Shown piece by piece: positions 11,751-23,439 of a DNA stretch of 64,000 nt. The notes beneath the pieces are model-generated. The model saw nothing but the letters and a program-made list of their open reading frames with translations. It did no database searches and was not told the origin of the DNA. Positions within the stretch are counted from its first letter, which is position 1, and every line of letters begins with the position of its first letter. The position numbers and the translations under genes are program-made. The stretch is from Corvus cornix cornix (Eukaryota > Chordata > Aves > Passeriformes > Corvidae): positions 112,460,518 to 112,524,517 of the forward strand of contig NC_046332.1 of the NCBI RefSeq assembly GCF_000738735.6, given 5' to 3'.

Positions 11751-14700
11751 ATTACAGAGGGATGTTTCAGCATATGCAATGCAATTATGTCAATATCAAG
11801 ACACGGCGGATTTCTCTCCAACGCAATTTCATCAAATCAAGAAAAATGTCCTAATTCCTGCAGCAGTAAGTTGTCTCCCCTCCCCCTCAGATACAGCATT
11901 AACCTTCTCTACTCAGCAACCCACTCACAGGATTGCTGATAGCTACTAATTAAAAAGGTTTTTAACTGACTGCGAAACTGGACTGAGTGAAATGATGAGT
12001 ATCACTGCTATAGATATGAATTTTGATTTGGATCTCTGAAATAGGCAATTACAGTCTATATATATATATATATATATATACATACATACATATATACACA
12101 GACATCCTTACTTGTATGTTTTTGTATATTACACAGAGCATGGCCCTTCTGTGGGTGGGTATGAAGGAAAAGACTAAGCTTGCAAATTCAAATTTCAGAT
12201 GCCAAGTGGAAGATGAAGAATTTTTAATCCCTTAAAAATGCTCTTTCCACAGAAATCCATTTTCCAGGATTTGCCCAAGTCTGCCAAAGGGTGATTTCTT
12301 CCATCCTGTCCTCTACTGACAAGATCACAGCTCTGGACCCTGTCAGCTGAGACATCATAGTTGAAAGTAGTTGAAGTTTTGAAGCTCAGAGCCAGAGGTA
12401 ATAAGTCTCTGAAAAGAGGAGCTAGTGTTAACTCTCATTGGATGACTCAGGACATTTCAGCTTTCTCCTGAAGAGCTTTGGATTTAATCTGTTCTTGTTT
12501 TCACACCCAGAAATGGAGCAGATTCAGCAGCTGAAGTCTGGTCTGGATGGCTGCAAAAAATGATTGAAATGCAACTTGAGTGAACCCTAGAGGCTCATTA
12601 TATGGAAGGTACCCTCTTCAGTAGCAACTGGAAATATCATGCATCTGTTACAAAAAATACACAGTCCTTCTTCTTTGAAGCCAATTTCCAAAACATTTTT
12701 TCACATAAGAAAGGAAAAATTTTCTGAAAATAAAAGAAACTGTAATTCGCTGGGACCTGACAGAACTGACTGCAGCGTTGCACAGACATAGTCTGTCCTG
12801 TTTATAAAGACACAAAATCTCTCCAAAAAGCCTTCCTCCATTCATTGCTACACAAGCATGGTTTACACCCTCACTCTAAGGACTGAGCTTCATTTTCATA
12901 CGATGTTTTTCTGCCTCCTCACAATGGAAGTTCTTCCCCATTTACCTATCCCTTAAGCAAACAAACATATCAAAGAGGTATGGGGTTTTTTACATTTGTT
13001 TTCTAACTGGCTATGAATTAATTGATTTAAACTGATAGGACAGGGGCAGATTTTTGGTTTTCTAAAATCTTATCGCTCAAATCTTAGTTTATGCAAAATG
13101 AGCAAGAGAAGTCAACTGTGTCTCAGTCATCAGGGTTTTCAGGGAGGAGGGAGAAATGGAGATTACTTACTAAAATCTAGTTTTGGTTTGTCTCAAAGGC
13201 AAATTAGCTTTCTTTCCTTCTAGCAAAGCAAGGTGTAGAACCATTCCATCACTGGTCTCTTCTTAAAAGGATTTCAACAAGAGATATGAACTGCGCCTTC
13301 ATTTTTAATCTATAGAAGAGTTGTGGAAGTGTTTCTTTAAAGGAAAGAGGCGTTAAGAAATGTTATTGAAATGTGGGAAAATAAATAACTTTTATCCCTC
13401 ATGATCAATATCAGTAAAGGTGAGGAGACTGTCAGAGGCCTAAATCTGAGGCAGAGCTGAAACTCCCCCTGTTGGCATCTGGTGGGCCATGCCTGGAAAA
13501 CCATCTTTTCCTCCGTCTTCACAAACCCTTGGGGATTTATTTCAAATGAACAGGTACAAGTCCTCAGTTATTTGCTCCCTAATGCCAGCCAGGAGAGAAA
13601 TTAGCCAGATCCTCTGAAATCTGTGCCACTGAGCCTCCCTGCGCCTCGCGCTTGGTGAGCTGTGAGATCTGAAAGTGGAATAAACTCACGTAGCCGTGCA
13701 GGCTGGAGAGGAGAAGCTGCAAAGTAAGAAGGAAAATTAACCACAGGGTGCAGCTCAGTGAAAATCAAAACATTAAAGGAAAAAGAGCCTCCAGCCATCC
13801 TGAGAGTTTGGGGAGGAGGGAGCAGTACGTGCTCAGTGGAGATGACAGGTATCAGGCAGTGCTTTTGCTAACAGCCTGTGAATTTATCCTTGGGTTCACA
13901 AGGTGGTGATGGCACTATCAGTTGGCTCATCCATCATCAGAAAAAACCCCCACCACAAATAAACAAATTGATCTCTGGAGCTGACCCCTATCCAATGGCA
14001 GAAAAAAAAATTTGGAGGAGGAAGAATTACATGTGTTATTCTGGCTAGGGGTAGCAAATGATACAAGTCATCGAATCCAGCTAATAAGCCCACTCACTTT
14101 GTGTCAGGGAAGCTACATATCCTGGAGGGATTCTTCAGGGACTGAGTTTCAGTCATCCTGCCAACTGCATTTGCTGTCATTTGGAGCAAATTCCTACAGC
14201 CCTTTCTCTTTTTTTTTTGCCTGTCATAATTAACTTCCCAGGCCATCTTTGTGCACAAGGATCGGGGTTAGCACAGGCAGTACTGTTCGCCTGCAGACTG
14301 AACATATGTTGTGGGTCTTCTTGTTCCCTCCTTGTACCTAATGGTTCTTCTAATTCTCAAAATTCAGAGTAATGCATCTGACAATGCCAAAGACAAGAAC
14401 TAACGAGACTTTTACCACTGCAGAGCCAATACAACTGTGAGGAAACAAATCAGCACCGATTCTTCTGTGTGGACCACAACCACCCGTATCTGCTGACCTG
14501 CTGAGTGTAGAAACATTACTTTTGACACTGATGTCAAAACCATACAGATACTGATACTGTTTGATGGTTGAGTGTTTCTAGCCTTGTTTGCCACAAATGT
14601 TTGCTGTTCCAAATATGTCGTGGAAATTACTGTAGGGAAGCTCTCTTTATATAAAATAATATCCCCATGACACAGCTGAGGGAAGAATTTACATGGAAAG

Positions 14701-15560
14701 GGCTGGACAGCACAGACTTATGACATGTGAGATCTGTAAGGAGACATTTCTCCCTTTCATAAAAGGCAGCAGATACTGAGGATTGCCTTAAAGCCTGCCC
14801 AGTTCATTCTTTCCAAGGGAGGGAGCATTTTGCAGTTAGGGTCAAACTCTGTTCCTCAATAAACATTGAGTGTGTCCTTTCCTCTGCAGAGTCCTACTGA
14901 CCCCAGTGCAGGCGCTCAAGGAGTGGAGTGCTACCCACAATTACAACAGATGGCAGGATCTCATTCTGCTGTATTGACCCTGCAATTCTGCAGTTCCTGC
15001 TGTATCTGTGCTACACTGGCAGGAGGTCTGCTCTGATCTTTCTCTTTTTGTGAAACCATTATCCCAAGAAAAGCTAGCTAGACATTAAATATTAAAAGAA
15101 ATTAAACTCATACATGCAGTTGTCCTGACAATTCATTTTATTGACAGCAGAATTTTGTTCCTGCTTTTCAGATAAAAATGTGAAGAGACTACAAGAGTGT
15201 TTTAGCACTGCACAAAAAAGCAAATATCATTTCTGCCTGTTCACCCATGACGGGAAGAGTTAACCATAGGCACGCTGCTCCACAATGTACCGCATCATGA
15301 CCAGGAAGCTAATTTCAAGTATCCTTTACACCATCACTGAACTCACCAGCGTAGAGTTTATCACCTCTATGCAATGGCCCTGTGGCCTCCCCTCTGCACA
15401 ATTCATGATTGTGACTCAAGTGGAGCACACACATGCTACAGGCACCTGGCAGAGGTCCAAGGAGCTCACTCATCACTCCCCTGCTACGTCATTTCTGAAC
15501 TGGACAAAACCCCATATGGACCTTGCCCATAATGGAAATCATATTTAAAACAGTTTTTTA
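11750..15560. other. Noncoding DNA with one microsatellite
   Basis: Apart from the TA/CATA repeat at 12057-12100, nothing is identifiable. Frames are short (up to 87 codons) and scattered over both strands. Single-base runs occur (A9 near 14001, T9 near 14210). Confidence 0.55.
12057..12100. repeat. (TA)12 microsatellite passing into (CATA)n
   Basis: Twelve uninterrupted TA units (12057-12080) are followed by CATA units and a short TATATACACA tail. A pure dinucleotide run next to a related tetranucleotide is typical of a mutating microsatellite and may vary in length between individuals. Confidence 0.95.
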
Positions 15561-16260
15561 ATGATAAATCATTAGTGGGGGTGCTTGGAGGTCTTCCTAA
15601 GCCCTCAGCAAGCACAGAGGTGACAAAGGCACAGGGAAAGAGCAGTGGATGTCAGCAGGGAATCAGTGTCAGACCAGTGCGTGCCTGGGACAGGAGATCC
15701 CTGCAGAGCAGCCCTTGGCAACTGGATGTCCTGAGTGTCCTGCTGGAGGCCACCTTACAGAGATGCACTATTCAACACCTGTAGATGCATTTGTTAAGTC
15801 ACCCAGTTTCAGCTCAGAGGCATCAGCAGTGGTTGTCCTGAGATGCTGATGTGCCAGAAGGACACATCCACAGCCCTGTGCATCCCCAGAGCCACACAGA
15901 AAAAGACACACCAAGGAGACCAAGGCTGTGGACAGCACTTTTAGCAGGCCCTGAGGAAGCTGCTGGTCAGGAGTTTCCTTCCTGGGCATCAGCTGAAGCT
16001 CAGCACATTGGCCCAGAGCTCGCTCAGACGTGAGGTGCTCATGCAGCCCCATGACGCTGCTTCCCTGAGAGCAGCAGCTCCACAGTTTGTTTTGCTGTGA
16101 TGGTGAAGCTCTGCTCTGAGTACCAGAACTTCATCCCAGGAGGGGAACAGCCACAAACAGTTTGAACGTGGTTTCGCGCCCTTTCATGAGCTGCACCCAG
16201 CGACAAATTTCCTTTGAGCATCCTTTGCATCCCTACCAGGCTACTGCTGGTCTGGCCTTA
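15560..16260. other. GC-richer anonymous patch
   Basis: A locally GC-richer segment with overlapping frames of 60-94 codons on both strands. No motif or repeat family is recognised. It ends abruptly at the AT-rich block that starts near 16270. Confidence 0.4.
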
Positions 16261-16269
16261 AGACCACCT

Positions 16270-17900
16270 GAGCATCCACTCTCTTTTCTCAAATGTGTTT
16301 TCAATGAAATACCTACTTTTGCTTTAGGATTGCTTTGAATGCTAATGTGGTCGTCTTTATTTCTTCAGAACAAACTGTAATTTCACAGGTTTTGTTCTTT
16401 TCTGAACGTGCTATCTGCAAATGGATTAGCTTTACTTTCAGCCTCAAGTGCTTCTGTTCAGGCATTTCAAAGTGAAAGAACTTTGGAAAAACAATTTTCT
16501 AGAGTGCTTCAAGAAAACAAAAAATCACATGAAGTGACTTTGAATTATTGCACTGTATTAAATTACTTAAATGCTTAAAGCTGGAAGTTTTTAAGGTTCT
16601 TCTAATGGTTTAGAGAGAGAAATACATAAAATAATACTCCTTAATGCTTTCACTTGTTCTTTAGTCTCAAATCAAGTTCTCTAAATGCTTACAATGCTAT
16701 GCTTTATTCATAAAAAGGTGAAATTCATTCATTCTGCATAAATCCTTACTCATCAATCAAGGCAACAAGTAGGAAATAGAGGGAAGATAAACTGCACTGT
16801 TCAAAATAAGCAGACTAGCAGAGTGATTCAGAGCACTTAAAACTAGGCTCCTGTTCTGAATCATCCTCTAGAGAAGTCTCTCCTTCTCCATTAAGTACAC
16901 AGCGAGTTTTGGAGGCAAGTCTCCTTTGGCTGAAGTAAGCCACTATGAATTAGCCCCTTCATTCAGACCATCAGTTTCTTCACAGATCCATAATGTTCTG
17001 CTTCTGGATCCTCTCTCTACATAGCTTCACTGTGGGGTTAAGTCATCCCCATTTAGAGAGGAATGAATTCCCAAATGTTGCAATCACCCTTGAAAGATGT
17101 AAAACACAACCGGCAGGAAAAAACAATTGCAAACAAAGGAAAAAGTGAGAAGAACTGAATAAACAATAAAAATATCAGTGCCAAAGGACATTAGTCTTTG
17201 TTGTCTGGGGCAGCACAATACACAAGGTCTTTCCCTTGTCTCTATTTCAGTAAGAAATTAAGGAAACCTGCCTGTAAATATTTATTCATATTTAAAATAC
17301 ATTAGTTTGGCCATATTTGCAGCCAGTATGTATCCACTTTACTTGATCGTTTCAGCACCCACATTCCACCAAGCTGTATATTTAACAGTAAAATTCACAA
17401 TTTGCACCGCTTGGTGTGTTACAGAAGCCATTCAATCAGAGAACAGAAATGATTTGACCACAAATTTGCAACTGTAAATATTTATATCTAAGCATTTGTA
17501 AATGATGTGCAGTACAAGAATAATTGCCAAATCAATTCAAAAGGCAAAACTGAATAAATTAATGCATCTATGAATTATTCATGAATTTTACCTTCTCATA
17601 TAGCAAGTTCATTATTTCTCTATGTAACCAGTAAGCGGCTAATATGTCTGAGTGCCTTGAAAATACCGATTAGTCTTCTGGATATACTATTCAGAGCTTT
17701 TAATCAACAGAAGATTTCAATAAATATTAAACTTTCATTTAGGGAAAATATGAGAAAACTTGTTTCTAGGGATAATGCATGCTTATTCCAGAGTATAAGG
17801 AAAAAGTATTTGCAATTTATCCAAAATATCAAGAGAATTTTCCATAGCTATTTTAGCTCAGATGAGTGTAATAATAAAGTGCTCAAGAATTAATTGGCCA
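16270..17900. promoter_or_regulatory. AT-rich block resembling conserved noncoding (enhancer-type) DNA
   Basis: The texture is that of developmental conserved noncoding elements: AT-rich but not simple-repetitive, with many homeodomain-type cores (ATTA/TAAT) and octamer-like words. A near-palindromic motif, ATGAATTATTCATGAAT, lies at 17570-17586, and AAATCAATTCAAAAGG at 17529-17544. No coding frame of interest crosses it. Conservation cannot be judged from one sequence; the call rests on composition and motif content only. Confidence 0.3.
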
Positions 17901-19140
17901 GGAATCTTGCAGATTTGATTGATCTTGGGAAGATCAACCCAAAAGACAGAGCTTAACTGTTCCAAAGAGCTACACACTGTGGAGAGACGCCGTAATTTTC
18001 TCTAAAGGTTGGAGAAATCTCACACTTCTCTTGCAAGGAAGAAAAGCCCAAGACACACCTCTTTAGCTTGGAAAGTCTGTGCATGGCTTGGAGGCAGGAA
18101 ATGAGAGCAGCTCCTGGAGAGTTTTCTGTTCAATTGTGAGATGGGGCTCAAGGACACACGAGGGATGTTGGCCTCAGCTTGGCTCCCTTGTCCCCAGAAC
18201 TGGGCATGGGTTTCACCCCACAGCCCCCCACAGCACAGCCTTGGTGACAGCACAACATCTGTGCCTGTGGACTCAGCACATCTCAAGAGCTGCCACAGCT
18301 GCCTCTGACCTTTCTTGGGGACTGTGCATTACATTCTGCTTCTGGCTTCAGGAAACAGCTTAGAACAGCAGTGCTGGAGGTCTGTGTAATTTGTGCACTA
18401 CTGGTAAGAGAAACAAGAGCAATAGTCTCTCTGGGAGGCATCTTCCTGGTTACTAAGGTACAAACACCAGGAGCAAGATTGAGAGTGAAGGGGGTTTGTC
18501 AGCCAAGTCAGTCAGAAATACTTTTAAAGCTTTGCAGAGGCTGAGGATGTTGATACAGATTTTATATTAGACTGGTCTATCCCATTTATTTCCACTTGTT
18601 TTCTTGTGTTTTGTTTAGCTCTGTATGTGTTTGCATGAGAGAGAGAGAAGGGAAAGAAAAGGAAAACATTGCCAGGCACATTTGCCTACAGCTGCAGAGA
18701 AGGTCCAGTCTCTGATTTTATCTTCAGAGGGAGGTGACACTCTACAGTTAACCCAAGCAGCAGCTTCAAAAAGCAGATTGTTGATGACAGATTCTGGTTT
18801 ATGAGACCGGATAGTCCAACCTGACAGGTTATTCTACAGTATGAGGAGGTGTGTACATCTGCTCTGCTTAGAAGTTTCAAGGACAGAGATATTTCCAGAT
18901 AAGACCAACTTATCTCTGCAAGAAAAGGAGTGAGCAGAGGCTGCAGCACATAGGGTGTGTGCAGACCGACAAGATATAGTATCTTCTAGGTTCTGAGAGC
19001 CCCATTCAGCTATCCTACTTCTCCGTGCTTTGCTTCATTTTGATGATGAGCTCAGAGAGGCAAAGGAAACGTTTTTCAGCGCGCACTTACCTACAAGTAG
19101 TTTGAAGTCATACAGCATTGTGAAAGCAACAGAAATGAAG
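17900..19140. other. Noncoding DNA, no gene seen
   Basis: No exon-like frame or known repeat. A short GA-rich run (GAGAGAGAGAG, about 18638-18648) is the only simple repeat. Confidence 0.5.
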
Positions 19141-19148
19141 AAATGATA

Positions 19149-19212
19149 GAAATTAAAGGCCATAAGGCCACTTCAAAGCTGTCATCTAGCCCAGCCTTCC
19201 TTTGACAAGTCA
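19149..19212 (-). repeat. Possible very old CR1-type LINE 3' fragment
   Basis: The words GGCCATAAGGCCAC, then GTCATCTAGCCCAGCCTTCC, follow the order of the CR1-family 3' region read on the opposite strand (GAAGGGACC... ATCATCTAGTCCAACCTCC). Divergence is high and the match covers only about 60 bases. The orientation is inferred from that order. Confidence 0.4.
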
Positions 19213-20880
19213 GTACTAAGTATTAGTAGGTTATACGTAAAAGAAGTTTGTGAAACTCTGAAAGGAAGAGGGTAGTGTTGAGAGGGACCCCAGACTGCTC
19301 AGTTAGAACTCATTCCACTCTTCCATCATACTGTCTGTTCTGCCTCCACTGAAAACCACCTTAAGTTTCCGTTTGTTGTCAATCTTTAAACCAAGCTCTG
19401 AGAAGATAAAATGGATAACTAAACTATTGTCAAATTTGTGCAATTCATGACACACTGGTAAGAAGATTTTTCTGTTTAAGTGTGTATTGGCTAAAGAGTT
19501 ATGTACAGATAAGGAAAGGACACTGAAACTAAGGAAGATATCTGTATTTCTGTATTGCCTGTGCTTTAAGAAAAAAGAAAATCAGAGTCTGTGTGCAAGA
19601 TCATTTTTAGCTTGGTCAACACTGCTTTTAATAAAATGCAGAATTCAGATTAATTCAATATAGGAAACGTGCTCATCATCAATCCATATCAGTCAAGTCA
19701 TATGAATAGATGAAGCCACAGAATGTTACCTTAGCCTGGGTGTATTTCCTTGGGCTCCTCCAGACTGTGGGAGTCCCAGGAAGACTCCCTGGAATGTCCT
19801 CTGCAGCACCTTGTCTCTCCACGGAACAATGCACTCCCACAAAGCAAGTCCAAGGAGACGAGGCGCACTGCACTGCACGTGGGCTTTAAGAGCTGTTACA
19901 CTGGGCCTGTATCAATTAATTCAAAACAAATTTGGAGATGTCTTTAAGGTGACTGCCATAAGACAACCTTCCCAGCCCAATGCTTCACTTTACTAGGAGC
20001 TAGCTATAATGAACGAGTCGGCTTTGCAAAAATAAATGGAGCATCTACACAGAGGATAAATGGCCATCAGACCTAAACAAGGCATTTATCACAGAAGTAC
20101 TGGTAAAGAACTTTTAAGGCTACCAAACTATTTAAAACTCAACTTCAGCCTAGGGTGACGTTTACATTTTTTGCAATCCCATGCTGCTGACAAAACAGTG
20201 TTGTTCCACTCTCATTTCTAAATCTTCCTCTCCCATAGCGCTGCTTAGCAGACACTACACACCTGGCATTTGTACTCCCCTTCCTAAATGTCACAGTTGG
20301 TTCATTGAACATCCTTTTGTTTATTCACCTATTCATCTCTCTGACAAGTTCTCTATTTATCTGTCTGTCTGACCAAGTTCATTTTGAACTCTGATCATGT
20401 CCTCCAGAACATTTTGCATCTCCACCAACTGACGTGTCAAATTTTAAAAGTATCTCTTCCATCAGTCAAATTGTTTGTAAAAAAGAGACGTATTTTTGCA
20501 TCTTATTGTACATCAGAAGTAGCATAAGAGATATTAGAAACCTTCCAGCTTGATAGCACTGACTTTGAGAATAATTTCTAGTCATTTGTGAAACTGGCTG
20601 ACAGTGATTATCATTTGACATCCCCTTGAGCAAATTAAAAAAACATGGTCATATGGAGTGCAGACCAGTTGTAGTTTTCATGGAGTCTGGAGACCATTCA
20701 GGGCAGGAATGTGAGGAATCCCCTGACTGAACTTGATTTGTGAATGTGTTTGAGTTTCCAAATCCCCATTTAAAAAATGGACCACATTCTGTCATCACTG
20801 GCTCAGAGAAGAGCTCTCTCATGGCAAGTGTGAGGAATGCCCAGAGCCAAATATTTTGCACATTCAATTGAGGAGGAAAA
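19213..20880. other. Noncoding DNA, no gene seen
   Basis: No supported feature. Frames reach only about 70 codons and are scattered. A short CTGTCTGTCTG run near 20361 is the only repetition. Confidence 0.5.
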
Positions 20881-21180
20881 AGAGAAAACCTTCAGCTGTT
20901 TATTTGAAACCTTAAAAACCGTGCACAGTCACAGAAACTTCAGGTTACCTGTCAATCACTGTTAATGTATGTTAATAACAAACCAGATATGAGGCATCAG
21001 TGCAGACCCTTCACAGGCTTATTCCAGTCAGGAACATTTTATCCAGGTGACTTTGTCAGGGGGATTAATCACAGCGCAGGCTTCTCCCTCCTCATCTTCA
21101 ATGTATACAGCCAAGTGGGAGTCCAGAACCCCAGAGAAGTATTTGAAAAGTGTGAATGTTTGTTAAACCTTTTTTAAGCT
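20880..21180. promoter_or_regulatory. Candidate conserved noncoding element with a PBX-MEIS site
   Basis: The sequence includes CTGTCAATCA at 20949-20958, which is TGATTGACAG on the minus strand, the full ten-base composite site bound by PBX with MEIS or PREP proteins. Directly beside it lie GTTAATGTATGTTAATAAC-type homeodomain words. A 70-codon plus frame (20965-21177) crosses the block but has no family signature. Function is inferred; neither conservation nor activity is shown here. Confidence 0.35.
20949..20958 (-). promoter_or_regulatory. Consensus PBX-MEIS/PREP composite site
   Basis: TGATTGACAG on the minus strand matches the known decameric consensus at all ten bases. A ten-base word is expected by chance roughly once per 500 kb per strand-pair, so a single hit is suggestive but not strong. 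The AT-rich, homeodomain-core-rich context adds some weight. Confidence 0.4.
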
Positions 21181-22030
21181 TCACTTTTGTTCAAGGGCAA
21201 ATTACGGCACAGCAAAATCTCTGGAGTACTTCCTCACTTTGTTCAGCCCAAGCTTGGCAATACAAGGTTTCTGGAAACCTGCAGTTCCTGATGAATACCA
21301 GGAAGATTTTCAAGTTTCCTATCAGGCATGTATTAATTTGATTCAGTCCAAGCTTGGGGAAAAGTCTCTAGACAGAAGAGGAGGAGCTGTAGCAGTCACG
21401 CACCGATTTTCCCACTGGCATGTCCCACACCCTGGGCTAACCCAGGCTCTTGCTGGTCCCATTGGCATAATGCTCCATGTCATCCCTTGTGTGGGGTGGA
21501 AAACCAAAGTTTTCCCACTCCACAGCTGTCAAAATTGAGAATATTTCTCACTTGCTTTCCAAGGTATTTCTTCTGCACACCTTCCTGTACCCCCGCATTC
21601 CTCTCTCCTTCCCTCTGAAACATGCACATGGGGACACCTTTCCTTTATAATCTCTCTTCTCCCTATAGTCACATTTTTTTACTTCATGTTTGCAGGTTTT
21701 TAACCCAAAAATTTCCAGAAAAGATAGAATGATAGACAAACCCTAACTATCTTTCCAAGAGCAAATTGCTGTAAGAGAGGTATTTATTGAAGCAAGTGTT
21801 CCTCTGATTTATCACCCCACTCCCTCATTCCTACTGCTCACTCCTACTACTGAGGTTGTACGGAGCCAGTAATCCCTACAAAGAAAGAGCTTGACCTTTA
21901 TAATTCCCGATAAAGGATGTAGAAAGCTTTGGTGCAATTTCATCAGATTTTCTTCAAATAGATTATCCTATCCCTACAGACACAACACAGCAACCCAAAC
22001 CACAATGAAAGGTTTTGCTGCTGGAGGTAG
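21180..22030. other. Noncoding DNA, no gene seen
   Basis: Only small oddities: the ten-base palindrome CCAAGCTTGG occurs at about 21348-21357, with a close variant CCAAGCTTGG near 21248-21257, in partly similar surroundings (CAGCCCAAGCTTGG and CAGTCCAAGCTTGG). No gene or named repeat. Confidence 0.45.
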
Positions 22031-22340
22031 ATTGCTACTTAATAATGGGTGCATGCACATAAATAACTGAGCCAGAGCTGAGATTGTTTGATTAACCATT
22101 AATTTTCAGAGTCGCTGGAAAGCAGTTTTAAAATCACTAAGAATCACAACACTGATTTGAAAAGGAGTCAGAACGAAAGTCTTGCTGTCACCATGGATAC
22201 AACAGATGGGGACTCAGCATTTAAGCAAAAAACCTGGAACTTCATACTTATACTGTTGGGCAAAGTAGATCACTTAATATTAATATTTACAATATGTCCT
22301 ACTTATAAATAAAATTGTAATCAACATGCAAGGCAAATCT
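22030..22340. promoter_or_regulatory. AT-rich block resembling conserved noncoding DNA
   Basis: Homeodomain-type cores are dense (TTTGATTAACCATTAATTTT near 22086-22105 includes an HNF1-like half site, GGTTAATC on the minus strand). They are followed by unique, non-repetitive AT-rich sequence through TTAATATTAATATTTAC near 22274. No reading frame of interest. The call is on texture only. Confidence 0.25.
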
Positions 22341-22940
22341 TGATGTGTTTTTTGTTGGAGTACAAGCACTCATCATTAGTTACTTAATTTTTTTGCTTGT
22401 GTAGTGCCTGTGACAGCACAATGCAACACAACAGTGAGGCAAGCTGATAGTGGTGTTTCAAATGCAAGATAACCATGCAATATTTTAAACATTTTGAGAA
22501 TAATTATAACTTTCCTGTATTCCCATCAGCCAAATCAACACTCTGATTTAACACAAACGTTATTAATTGACTTCATTATGACCCAGATTATAAAAATGTT
22601 CAGACCCTTCACTCACAGAGATTTTGGTGAGCTTTAGGTATTTGAATGCCTTTATTAATGTGGAGCCCTGACTTTGGTTTACTGTCAGTGATGGATCAAA
22701 ACCCATGGAATGCTGATGGGTATTTGGTCTTGTTCCAGCCCCAGCACTCCTCATGACTCTATTATCATTTTTCCTTCACTGACACCTCCGGAGCCTTGTG
22801 GAAGATCTCAGCTGCAACAGCCAGTGCAGCTACAGATGCACAGTGCTAACTGCAGAGAACAGGCACAGCTGAAGGGGGCAGGAATGATTTTCCCCAGTGC
22901 CTTCATGCTAACTTTCTTCAAAATAGCATAAAATGCCCCA
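22340..22940. other. Noncoding DNA, no gene seen
   Basis: Nothing identifiable; frames of 63 and 73 codons on opposite strands overlap and lack any signature. Confidence 0.5.
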
Positions 22941-22941
22941 C

Positions 22942-23030
22942 TGCATCAGACGGAACTAAATATTCCTCCAGCCCAGAGTTCTGTCTTGGACAGTGACCAC
23001 ACACCCAGAGAAAGGTGTAAGGACAAGGTA
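22942..23030. repeat. Possible ancient amniote interspersed repeat
   Basis: The order CTGCATCAGACGGAAC, CTCCAGCCCAGAGTTCTGTC and GACAGTGACCAC parallels a motif series I know from old reptile and bird CR1/L3-type repeats (GGGTCAGACC..., CATCTAGCCCAGTATCCTGTC, GACAGTGGCCA). It is diverged, with no clear edges, so family and strand stay open. Confidence 0.4.
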
Positions 23031-23351
23031 AAATGGCATGGATTTAATTCAACACACTTGCCCAGTTTTCAGTGATTTCTAAAACTAGAAGCAGCTTTTG
23101 CTGATACTTCTTGACAAGATCTTCTTCTGTGATGTCTCTAAGTGCCTCCTGAGCACTGAATTAACATTGTGCCCTGTGACAGGGAATGTCACACTTCATC
23201 ACGACATGGAATTCAAATCCTTATGAAAATATTGGGCTTAAATGATGCTTCTACTTCCCTCAGGTTGATGGCCCTCTCAACTCCAACATTATTTTTCATA
23301 ACCAGATGTAAATAGGAACTTTTAGTAATTACACATCACAAACATACAGAC

Positions 23352-23420
23352 TTCATAGAGTCACAGGATGGCTTGGCTTGGTTGGGTTTTCAAGATCATC
23401 CAGTCCAACCCCCTTCCAAT
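23352..23420 (-). mobile_element. CR1 LINE 3'-end fragment
   Basis: TCATAGAGTCACAGGATGGC, a diverged GGTTGGGTTTTCAAG, then ATCATCCAGTCCAACCCCC is the CR1 3' untranslated end read on the opposite strand. This is the commonest repeat of bird genomes (usual form: TCATAGAATGGTTTGGGTTGGAAGGGACC ending in AGTCCAACCCCC, shown shortened). Only about 70 bases are recognisable and the rest is truncated, as is usual for CR1. The element is therefore in minus orientation. It carries no coding sequence. Confidence 0.85.
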
Positions 23421-23439
23421 ACTCTTTCAAATGCTTTTC

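Noticed and set aside
12057..12100. Repeat region as a possible CRISPR-like or structured array
   Set aside because: It is a plain TA/CATA microsatellite. No spaced repeats of CRISPR type exist in the window, and the sequence is not prokaryotic.
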